A DNA stretch of 5,161 nucleotides from an uncultured Clostridia bacterium. GTDB lineage: Bacteria > Bacillota > Clostridia > Christensenellales > Borkfalkiaceae. The notes beneath the pieces were generated by a model. That model had not been told where the DNA came from, did not search any database, and was given only the letters and a program-made list of their open reading frames with translations. The first letter of the stretch is position 1. Each line of letters begins with the position of its first letter. Of this stretch, positions 1-5,161 are shown in pieces. The translations under genes and the position numbers were made by a program. The stretch covers positions 1 through 5,161 of the forward strand of contig CANREU010000115.1 in NCBI GenBank assembly GCA_947629725.1. The letters are read 5' to 3'.

Positions 1-2
1 CG

Positions 3-1739
3 GTGAAGCAGAAAGAGCTTGTCATCAGCAACATTCAGGGCACGGCGAGCTATCAGGGCGAAGGGGAACTTACCTTTGCGGTCACGGAATACACCCTCAC
101 GGGCGGCGCAGAGGTCACTCTCTCCGTGGAGAAGACTTTGCAGATCGAGATCGCCGCGAACCCGAGCCGCACCTTCAAGGCGGAATATAAGGTCACCGCG
201 GGCGACGAGTATATCGAAGTGAGCCCCGAGGGCGTCATCACGGCGAATGCGAAGGGGCAGGGGACCGTTACGGCGACCGTCGGCGGAAAGACGTTTACGA
301 TCACCGTGAACGTCGTCGAATACAAACTCAATAAGGACGAGGTCGTCCTCACGCTCGGCACGAACCCCACCGACACCCTCAAGATGACGGAAGGGGAGGG
401 CGGCTCGGATGTTGCGGGCGTCGTCTTCTCGACGAACGACAGCAAGATCGCCGACATCGACGCGAGCTCGGGCGAGATCACCGCGAAGGGGATCGGCAAA
501 ACGGTCGTGAAGGCGGAAAAGGACGGCACCGTGCTCGAATGCAACGTCACCGTGAAACTCAACGTCACCGTCAATCCGACCGACTATCCCAACGGCTCCG
601 ATGAGACGGTCAACCTCGACGAGCTCGACGAGACGAACGCCACCCTCGACTGGCACTTCTTCCGCAACGACAACGTCCACAAGATGGCGGGCGGCAGCCT
701 CATCGGCGACCTCTCGAGGGCGAAATCGGCCACATTCGGCGATTACAGAACGCACTTCACGTGGTATAACGGGGACGACAAGGAAAAGGCGAGCTACTTC
801 GGCTACACCGACGGCTGGACGTTCAAGAGCGAAAATGAAGACGCGGGCACCGTCTCCGTCTCCTTCGACGTGAAGGTGACGAAGGACGTGAAGTACATCG
901 CGATCTTCACGGGCGCATGGCACGCGAAGAACGTGATCTCCTTCTCCTACGGCGATGTGGAGTACGCGAAGTTTGAATTCTCCAACAAGGCGAACTCGGA
1001 AAACGACGACAAGTGCAAGAAACTCGTCTTCACGCCCGATATGGAAAGCTTCGGCGAAGAGGAAAAGACCTTCACGATCAAACTCACCGTCTGGGGAGAG
1101 GAGGATAAGGGCTGGAAGGACAACGTTTCCCTTGTCGCGATCGCAGTCGTCGGCAATGCGGCGCGCGTCGAGAAGGAAGCGGCAACAGTGGAAGAGAGCC
1201 ATACCCTCACGTCGGGCGGCGAAGCCGTCGACCTTACCGCGGCAGGCACCCTCGACTGGGCGTATATCTGCGACGGCGGGAACGGGCTCGTGACGAAGGA
1301 CGTCGAGAGCCACGTCATCCACGGCATCAACTGCATCGGCGGACAGGGCGGCGGCGGAGACAACTTTGCGAACCAATCCTTCAAATGGTCGGACGGCAAG
1401 GGAGCAGAAGGCACCGGTACGACAACGGGCACCGACAAATTCAAGTGGTGCGACAACGTGCAGGCGATCTGTGTGGACGTCACCCAAAATGCAACGGTCA
1501 CCCTTTGGATCTCGGCATGGAATAAATCCGTTGACCTCACCGTCTATGAAAAGGGCAACACGGTCCTCACCACAACGCGCGTGATCGCGGGGACCGGCAA
1601 CAGCAGTCAAGGCGTAAAGGTCGAAGTGACGGTCACCGTCACCGAGGCTACTACCCTCACCTTCTTCATGAAGGTGGTCGGTGAGGGGGACGGCAACTTC
1701 GGTCTCGGCGCTATCGCGGTCGCGAACGCACAGGCCTGA
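3..1739 (+). CDS. Partial secreted/surface protein with two Big2-type Ig-like domains and two related C-terminal beta-rich modules
   Basis: The reading frame is open at the left edge, so this is the C-terminal part of a larger protein (578 codons visible, stop TGA at 1737-1739). The GTG at position 3 is unlikely to be the start: there is no room to see a ribosome binding site, and the first residues (VKQKELVISN) are not a signal peptide but read like the inside of a beta domain. Residues about 42-104 and 107-186 look like Big2-type bacterial Ig-like domains, with the patterns VSPEGVITANAKGQGTVTA and IDASSGEITAKGIGKTVVKA. Residues about 201-386 and 407-575 are two modules resembling each other, each opening with a V(N/D)L...TLDW strand and closing with a (L/G)xAIAV strand. 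The second resembles, from memory, modules of large glycan-active surface proteins of gut Gram-positives (TLDW, then FKWSDG and GTTTG). No LPXTG motif or C-terminal membrane segment is present, so any anchor must lie in the missing N-terminal part. No catalytic site is recognised. A role in carbohydrate or cell-surface binding is inference, supported only by domain style and the adjacent sugar importer. Confidence 0.85.
   Translation: MKQKELVISNIQGTASYQGEGELTFAVTEYTLTGGAEVTLSVEKTLQIEIAANPSRTFKAEYKVTAGDEYIEVSPEGVITANAKGQGTVTATVGGKTFTITVNVVEYKLNKDEVVLTLGTNPTDTLKMTEGEGGSDVAGVVFSTNDSKIADIDASSGEITAKGIGKTVVKAEKDGTVLECNVTVKLNVTVNPTDYPNGSDETVNLDELDETNATLDWHFFRNDNVHKMAGGSLIGDLSRAKSATFGDYRTHFTWYNGDDKEKASYFGYTDGWTFKSENEDAGTVSVSFDVKVTKDVKYIAIFTGAWHAKNVISFSYGDVEYAKFEFSNKANSENDDKCKKLVFTPDMESFGEEEKTFTIKLTVWGEEDKGWKDNVSLVAIAVVGNAARVEKEAATVEESHTLTSGGEAVDLTAAGTLDWAYICDGGNGLVTKDVESHVIHGINCIGGQGGGGDNFANQSFKWSDGKGAEGTGTTTGTDKFKWCDNVQAICVDVTQNATVTLWISAWNKSVDLTVYEKGNTVLTTTRVIAGTGNSSQGVKVEVTVTVTEATTLTFFMKVVGEGDGNFGLGAIAVANAQA
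126..314 (+). other. Big2-type Ig-like domain 1 of the surface protein
   Basis: This covers residues about 42-104 of the visible protein. It begins with a VEKTLQIEI strand and an NPS turn, then the core YIEVSPEGVITANAKGQG and a closing strand TFTITVNV. The order 'V(S/D)..G.(I/V)TA...G.(A/T)TVT...' is the familiar signature of Big2 domains, which act as spacers or adhesive units on bacterial surface proteins. The boundaries are approximate. Confidence 0.7.
321..560 (+). other. Big2-type Ig-like domain 2 of the surface protein
   Basis: This covers residues about 107-186. It opens with YKLNKDEVVLTLG and has the core TNDSKIADIDASSGEITAKG followed by TVVKAEKDGTVLECNVTV. The 'S.(N/D)..(I/V)A.(I/V)D..(S/T)G.ITAKG.G.' pattern is a textbook Big2 core. 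It lies directly after the first copy, giving a tandem Ig-like stalk before the C-terminal modules. The final NVTV strand is followed six codons later by another NVTV, encoded by the same 11 bases (543-553 and 561-571). Confidence 0.75.
603..1160 (+). repeat. C-terminal module copy A (protein-level duplication)
   Basis: This covers residues about 201-386. The module opens with ETVNLDELDETNATLDW and continues with a GGSLIGD segment, an HFTWYNGDD segment, GYTDGWTF, the strand series VKYIAIFTGAW and ISFSYGD, and a closing LTVWGEEDKG...NVSLVAIAVVG. The same order of elements recurs in copy B (1221-1727). The match is at the level of strand pattern and short motifs, not nucleotide identity, so the duplication is old. 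It is probably a beta-sandwich, but I cannot name a family. Confidence 0.5.
1221..1727 (+). repeat. C-terminal module copy B (protein-level duplication)
   Basis: This covers residues about 407-575. The elements are EAVDLTAAGTLDWAY, then a glycine-rich loop GGQGGGGDNF, SFKWSDGKG, GTTTGTDKFKW, the strands VTLWISAWNKSVDLTVYEKG, and a closing MKVVGEGDGNFGLGAIAV. It aligns in order with copy A and ends only a few residues before the stop. The FKWSDG/GTTTG pair resembles modules I recall from large surface glycosidases of gut Bacillota; that is recollection, not a search result. Confidence 0.5.
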
Positions 1740-1748
1740 CGATCATCG

Positions 1749-1790
1749 CTTCCTCTCCCGCCGTACTCCCGAAATCGGCGGGGGAGGGAG
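1749..1790 (+). terminator. GC-rich hairpin between the surface-protein gene and the transporter genes (possible terminator or attenuator)
   Basis: Bases 1749-1763 can pair with 1776-1790 to form a 15-bp stem with two G-U pairs and a 12-base loop (1764-1775). A T-run follows at 1797-1801, separated from the stem by AAACAA. The stem is very strong, but the T-run is short and six bases away, so this is an imperfect intrinsic terminator. Only about 20 bases lie between the T-run and the next start codon, which is too little for a separate promoter. Partial termination, attenuation or RNA end protection are therefore all plausible. Confidence 0.5.
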
Positions 1791-1807
1791 AAACAATTTT
1801 TGGAAAT

Positions 1808-1813
1808 AGGAGG
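1808..1813 (+). promoter_or_regulatory. Strong ribosome binding site AGGAGG for the solute-binding protein; fixes its start at 1821
   Basis: A perfect AGGAGG lies seven bases before ATG 1821. The in-frame TTG at 1800 lies upstream of this site and would add seven residues (MEIGGNI) ahead of a normal lipoprotein signal peptide. The ATG is therefore the better start. Confidence 0.85.
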
Positions 1814-1820
1814 AAACATT

Positions 1821-3635
1821 ATGAAACTCAAAAAAGCGGTCGTTCTCTCGGTTGCGTCTCTCATGACGGCGAGTGCGGCAGTCGGGCTCGCGGGGTGCGG
1901 AGGCGGCTTCGGCAATGATGACGGCGGTGGCGGCAAGGGCGGCGGCAAAGGCTTTACGACCGTCACCTTCTGGGGCGCGGGCGAAGCGGACGAGGCGGAG
2001 GTCTTTGCCGACCTCGTCGACGAATTCAACCGCACCATAGGCCAGCAGAAGAAGATCTACGTCGACTATTCTCCCGAGCACGGCGACTACGACACCAACG
2101 CCATGCAGCTCTCGGGCAACAACCCGCCCGACGTCGTGTACGTGCCCGACCGTCAGTTCAAGAAGTGGACGGCGGCGGGGTACCTCGAAAACCTCACCGA
2201 CGCGAACGGCAACCCCAAGCCCGAATATGAGGGGCTCGACGAGTTTTTGGAGCCGGGCGCCATCTGGGAGCAGGGGCTCAACCGCTACCGCTTCGACCTT
2301 GCGACGCGCACGGTGACCGAGACTTCCACCCTCTGGGCGCTGCCCAAAGACATCGGTCCCTCCGTGCTCTACTACAACCGCGAGTACCTCAAGGAGATGA
2401 ACATCACGCACCTCTCCCTCACGGCGGCGGAAGCAAAGGCGGCGGGCTATCCCGAGAAGGGGTACTTTGAGAAGGACGGGCAGTGGTACTTCAACAACAA
2501 AGTCCCCATGAGCTGGAATGAAGTGACCGCCCTCGGCATGCGGATGCAGAAGGAGATCACGAACGTGAATATCAACGGCGCGACCGTGAACTGCGAAAAC
2601 GGTTACTTCACCGAGTGGTGGTTCAACTACGGCTGGGGGATCGGCGGCGACTGCGTGGAGTACGTCCCCGAAGGGGAAGACGCCAACGGCGACCCGATGG
2701 GCTACTACAAGTTCACCCTCAACGACGACACCCCCAACTGGATCGTGAAGGATGATATTGCCGCGGGGATCGACGTCAACGGCACCCACTACAACGCGGG
2801 CGAGATCGTCTCCTACACCGACAAGACGGCTTCGGGCGACAAGTCGTGGCAAAGCAGCTGCAACCGCCTTCCCGCCATGTACGACGCCTTCCTCGAGTTC
2901 GTCTCTCTCACGACCCCCGAGGGCGAAGAAGTGGGGACGATGACGGACGGCGTCACCGTCGTAGAGGGCGTGAACACCTCGATGGGGCAGACCTCCATCG
3001 GCGACCAGTCCGCGCGCGACCGCTTCTCGACGGGCTCCATCGGCATGTTCGTCGGGCTCCGCGCCGAGGTCACCAACCTCCGCAAGCACATCGGCGAGCG
3101 CAACAGCTGGATGAAGGATCAGGACAGCTGGGACGTCGCCCCTCTTCCCATGTATAAAGAGTACGACGCAGAGGGCAACGTCACCGTGCACGGCGTGCAG
3201 GCGGGGCACAGCGGCTCGATGGGGCTTGCGATCGCCCGCCGCTCCAAGAAGAAGGCGGCGGCTTGGGAGATCGTGAAGTACATCGCGGGTCCGGAGGGGC
3301 AGAGCGGCCAGGCAAAGGCGGGCTTCTGCATCCCCAACCAGATCGACATCGCCAACTCCGAAGTCTTCCTTCAGCCCGACAAGGCGCCCAAGAACTCGCA
3401 GGTGTTCGTCGACGCGGCGCAGTATGAGACGCCCGCCGACTGGTGGTACCTCACCGACTGGAACTGGATCGACGACTGGGCGAACTGCCTCAACAACGAG
3501 GTGCGCGAGCCGAAGTCGCAGAACCACAAGACGGTGCGGCAGCTCTTCGATACATGGGGACAGCCCACGCAGGAGAAACTCTATAAGTACACATATAGCA
3601 CCCACCCGGGCGCGTTGCCCGATCCCAACCCGTAA
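1821..3635 (+). CDS. Extracellular solute-binding lipoprotein of a CUT1-type carbohydrate ABC importer (family 1-like)
   Basis: This 604-residue protein captures the substrate outside the cell and delivers it to the two permeases encoded next. Residues 1-25 are a lipoprotein signal peptide: basic MKLKK, a hydrophobic stretch, and the lipobox LAGC with Cys26 as the lipidated residue. A glycine-rich tether follows (about 27-44), then the N-lobe start TVTFWGAGEADEAE. Typical family signatures are PPDVVYVPDRQFKKWTAAG (102-120), LWALPKDIGPSVLYYNREYL (171-190), PMSWNEV (229-235), GSIGMFVGLRAEV (405-417), WDVAPLPM (437-444) and the segment 463-510 with LAIARRSKKKAAAWEIVKYI. It is longer than the usual 400-450 residues. 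Extra material seems to lie around 200-230 and 278-345, and the region 265-275 (EWWFNYGWGIG) is rich in aromatics, as often seen in sugar sites. The substrate cannot be deduced, but an oligosaccharide is most likely. The gap to the next gene is 12 bases, so co-transcription is expected. Confidence 0.93.
   Translation: MKLKKAVVLSVASLMTASAAVGLAGCGGGFGNDDGGGGKGGGKGFTTVTFWGAGEADEAEVFADLVDEFNRTIGQQKKIYVDYSPEHGDYDTNAMQLSGNNPPDVVYVPDRQFKKWTAAGYLENLTDANGNPKPEYEGLDEFLEPGAIWEQGLNRYRFDLATRTVTETSTLWALPKDIGPSVLYYNREYLKEMNITHLSLTAAEAKAAGYPEKGYFEKDGQWYFNNKVPMSWNEVTALGMRMQKEITNVNINGATVNCENGYFTEWWFNYGWGIGGDCVEYVPEGEDANGDPMGYYKFTLNDDTPNWIVKDDIAAGIDVNGTHYNAGEIVSYTDKTASGDKSWQSSCNRLPAMYDAFLEFVSLTTPEGEEVGTMTDGVTVVEGVNTSMGQTSIGDQSARDRFSTGSIGMFVGLRAEVTNLRKHIGERNSWMKDQDSWDVAPLPMYKEYDAEGNVTVHGVQAGHSGSMGLAIARRSKKKAAAWEIVKYIAGPEGQSGQAKAGFCIPNQIDIANSEVFLQPDKAPKNSQVFVDAAQYETPADWWYLTDWNWIDDWANCLNNEVREPKSQNHKTVRQLFDTWGQPTQEKLYKYTYSTHPGALPDPNP
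1923..1952 (+). repeat. Glycine/lysine low-complexity tether after the lipobox
   Basis: These 30 bases encode GGGGKGGGKG (residues 35-44 of the binding protein), built from GGC-rich near-repeats ending in AAG or AAA. Together with GGGFGNDD just before it, this makes a flexible linker of about 18 residues between the lipidated Cys26 and the folded domain. Such linkers let the protein reach through the cell wall. The repeat is prone to length change by slippage. Confidence 0.75.
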
Positions 3636-3641
3636 AGGAGG
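3636..3641 (+). promoter_or_regulatory. Strong ribosome binding site AGGAGG for permease 1
   Basis: AGGAGG begins directly after the TAA stop of the binding-protein gene (3633-3635) and lies six bases before ATG 3648. It supports this start and a single transcript across the junction. Confidence 0.85.
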
Positions 3642-3647
3642 TCTGCT

Positions 3648-4664
3648 ATGGCCGAATTCGAAAGGACGGAGCAGGCGGGGGAGCCATTTGAGGCCGACAA
3701 GATCCAAGCGGCCGCTCTCCCTCCCGCTCCCAAGCGGAAGAAGAGAAAGGGGACGAATGCGGAGGAAGTGATGGGGTGGATCTTTGTGGGTGTCCCCATC
3801 CTCGGGTTCCTCATCTTCGGCATGGTGCCCCTCGTCCTCTCCTTCTATGTCTCCTTCAACCACTTCGACGGGCTGCGGCTCTTCTCCGACTATACGGACG
3901 AGTTCTTCCCGTATGTCGTGAAGAACGTGGGCTTCGACAACTTCGTCACCGTCCTCACCGACCCGAAGTTCTGGAAGTCCGTTGAAAACACGCTCTTTGT
4001 CGTGTTCACAACGGTCGTGTCCCTCGCCGTCTCCGTCTTCATCAGCATGATGCTCTTCAACTGTAAAAGGGGGAAGAAGTTCTTCCAGACGGTGTTCTTT
4101 ATCCCGTATGTCTGCTCGCTCGTCGCCGTCACCTTCATGTGGCAGTGGGTGTTCAACAAGGACTACGGCATTCTGAACTCCATTCTCGGGCAGTTCGGCA
4201 TGGAGGCGATCAACTGGATCAGCTACTCACCGGGGCTCTTCCGCTTCGTGATGTTCGTCGTCATGCTCTGGTCGGGGACGGGATTCAACATCATCCTGCT
4301 CTCGGCGGCGCTCACGAACATCAACAAGTCGTGCTACGAGGCGGCGGAGATCGACGGCGCGGGCATGTTCACAAAGTTCTTCAAGATCACCCTTCCCGCC
4401 ATTTCTCCCACGGTGTTCTACCTGCTCGTCACGGGGCTCATCGGCTCCTTGCAGGAGTTCACCCGCTTCCAGATCATGGTGGGCAGGGATACCTCGGCGG
4501 TCGGCGGGGCGAATATCACCATCGTCTACTACCTCTACAACAAGCTGACGGGGAACGAACTCGGGGTGGCTTCCGCCGTCGGCTGGGTGCTCGCGCTCAT
4601 GATCGGGGTCGTGACCGCGGCGAACTTCGTAATTTCCAAAAAGTGGGTGAGTTATGATGACTGA
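3648..4664 (+). CDS. Carbohydrate ABC transporter permease, MalF/UgpA-like (CUT1 subunit 1)
   Basis: This 338-residue inner-membrane permease forms half of the translocation channel. Membrane segments are visible at about 42-68, 112-137, 145-168, 198-222, 254-268 and 306-331, giving the six-helix core of this family. The cytoplasmic EAA loop that docks the ATPase lies at 231-250: EAAEIDGAG, then nine residues, then the I-x-LP ending (KITLP). Other family features are FWKSVENTLFVV (108-119), FFIPYVCSLVAV (150-161) and the C-terminal VGWVLALMIGVVTAANF. The N-terminal tail before the first helix is about 41 residues, with a basic cluster KRKKRKG at 29-35. It is soluble-looking and its role is unknown. 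The start is fixed by AGGAGG at 3636-3641. The gene overlaps the next permease by 11 bases, which suggests translational coupling and 1:1 production. Substrate specificity cannot be read from the sequence. Confidence 0.95.
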   Translation: MAEFERTEQAGEPFEADKIQAAALPPAPKRKKRKGTNAEEVMGWIFVGVPILGFLIFGMVPLVLSFYVSFNHFDGLRLFSDYTDEFFPYVVKNVGFDNFVTVLTDPKFWKSVENTLFVVFTTVVSLAVSVFISMMLFNCKRGKKFFQTVFFIPYVCSLVAVTFMWQWVFNKDYGILNSILGQFGMEAINWISYSPGLFRFVMFVVMLWSGTGFNIILLSAALTNINKSCYEAAEIDGAGMFTKFFKITLPAISPTVFYLLVTGLIGSLQEFTRFQIMVGRDTSAVGGANITIVYYLYNKLTGNELGVASAVGWVLALMIGVVTAANFVISKKWVSYDD

Positions 4665-5161
4665 ACGCTGTCAAAACATGAGCGCCGAGATCCCCGAAGA
4701 CGCGGCGCGCGCCCTCCGCACGGGGGCGTCTCACCCCGCAGAGCAAAAGAAGAAGATCCGTTCCATCGCGTCCAACCCCGCAAATATCGCGAAGACGGTG
4801 TTCGTCTACCTCTTCCTCGTGCTCTTCACCCTGTGGGTGCTCGTTCCCTTCTACATCGTCATCGTCACAAGTTTCAAGACGACGCTCGAAGTCAACCGCT
4901 CCCACTTCACGTGGTTCCCTATGGAGGGGATCTACTTCGGAGGGTATAAGGCCGTGTTCGAGCCCATGCGCGGGTCGGACCTCACCATCTTAAAAGGGTT
5001 CTTCAACACCCTTTGGATCGTGCTCCCGCCCACTATCATCGGGCTCCTCACCTCCGCGTTTGCGGCGTATGCCTTTGCCAAACTCAAATTCCGCGGGAAG
5101 AACATCCTCTTCGGATTGCTCCTCGCGACCATGATGGTCCCCGGGATGGTCACCCTCGTGC
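4654..5161 (+). CDS. Carbohydrate ABC transporter permease, MalG/UgpE-like (CUT1 subunit 2), partial at the 3' end
   Basis: The frame from ATG 4654 stays open to the right edge (169 codons). MalG-like proteins usually have about 270-300 residues, so slightly more than half is present; the EAA loop lies beyond the window. Visible features are a charged N-terminal tail of about 47 residues containing QKKKIR, a first helix at about 48-73 (VFVYLFLVLFTLWVLVPFY) ending in VTSFKT, a periplasmic segment with HFTWFP and a GGYKAVF motif (96-102), and helix 2 starting FFNTLWIV. Next come the strong family motif AFAAYAFAKLKFRGKN (135-150) and MMVPGMVTLV (160-169), matching the MMIPG...L segment of MalG relatives. 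The start lies inside the previous gene, and ATG 4657 is an equally possible neighbour. A weak GGTGAG (4646-4651) is the only ribosome binding site, so translation probably depends on ribosomes finishing the upstream gene. It pairs with the upstream permease to form the importer channel. Confidence 0.93.
   Translation, partial: MMTERCQNMSAEIPEDAARALRTGASHPAEQKKKIRSIASNPANIAKTVFVYLFLVLFTLWVLVPFYIVIVTSFKTTLEVNRSHFTWFPMEGIYFGGYKAVFEPMRGSDLTILKGFFNTLWIVLPPTIIGLLTSAFAAYAFAKLKFRGKNILFGLLLATMMVPGMVTLV

Noticed and set aside
3..5. GTG at position 3 as the true start of the surface protein
   Set aside because: There is no signal peptide and no visible ribosome binding site, and the frame is open to the window edge; it is most likely an internal valine codon.
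543..571. Direct repeat AACGTCACCGT, two copies 18 bases apart
   Set aside because: It encodes two NVTV beta strands at a domain edge; two short in-frame copies do not form an array or a regulatory site.
947..1540. Open frame on the - strand inside the surface-protein gene
   Set aside because: It has no ribosome binding site that stands out and no domain. The + strand frame has Ig-like domains and runs through without a stop.
1531..1550. TTGACC with nearby TATGAA as a promoter for the importer genes
   Set aside because: The spacing is about 8 bases rather than about 17, and no -10 box is found at the right distance. It lies in coding sequence.
1626..1642. Perfect 8-base inverted repeat with a one-base centre (GTGACGGT-C-ACCGTCAC)
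   Set aside because: It sits inside coding sequence for alternating Val and Thr codons, which produce such symmetry by chance; a one-base loop does not form a hairpin.
1800..1802. TTG start for the binding protein
   Set aside because: It lies upstream of the AGGAGG at 1808-1813 and would bury the signal peptide behind seven extra residues. ATG 1821 has ideal spacing.
1743..3863. Very long open frame on the - strand (706 codons) opposite the binding-protein gene
   Set aside because: Its translation is a compositionally skewed run of R, V, H, L and D with no recognisable domain. It is explained by GC-rich third-position bias of the + strand gene, which has a clear signal peptide, family motifs and ribosome binding site.

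Overview
The window looks like part of a carbohydrate-uptake locus from a GC-rich member of the Clostridia/Bacillota, probably an uncultured gut or rumen-type lineage. This assignment is an inference. It rests on strong AGGAGG ribosome binding sites, a Gram-positive style lipoprotein signal with an LAGC lipobox, Big2-type surface modules, and a CUT1-type sugar importer with no ATPase gene beside it. All four genes are on the + strand, and coding sequence fills nearly the whole window. I see no tRNA, rRNA, CRISPR array, transposase or phage gene.

Layout: (1) Positions 1-1739 hold the 3' part of a large secreted or surface protein, cut by the left edge. It has two Ig-like (Big2-type) domains followed by two related beta-rich modules that look like an old internal duplication. 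(2) Positions 1740-1820 are an 81-base gap with a strong GC-rich hairpin and a short T-run, a possible terminator or attenuator, then a strong ribosome binding site. (3) Positions 1821-3635 encode a long (604 aa) lipoprotein solute-binding protein. (4) Positions 3648-4664 encode a MalF/UgpA-like permease with a visible EAA loop. (5) Positions 4654-5161 encode the N-terminal part of a MalG/UgpE-like permease, overlapping the previous gene by 11 bases and cut by the right edge.

The last three genes have the usual order of a CUT1 (sugar or oligosaccharide) ABC importer: binding lipoprotein, permease 1, permease 2. Their tight spacing points to one transcript. The ATPase is not in view. In many Bacillota a shared MsmK/MsiK-type ATPase encoded elsewhere serves several such importers, so its absence is not a defect. 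The upstream surface protein may bind polysaccharide or host glycan near the cell and so work with the importer, but only gene proximity supports this.

I do not find a clearly new system here. The points most worth a second look are the duplicated module in the surface protein, the hairpin that leaves no room for a promoter before the transporter genes, and the unusual length of the binding protein.
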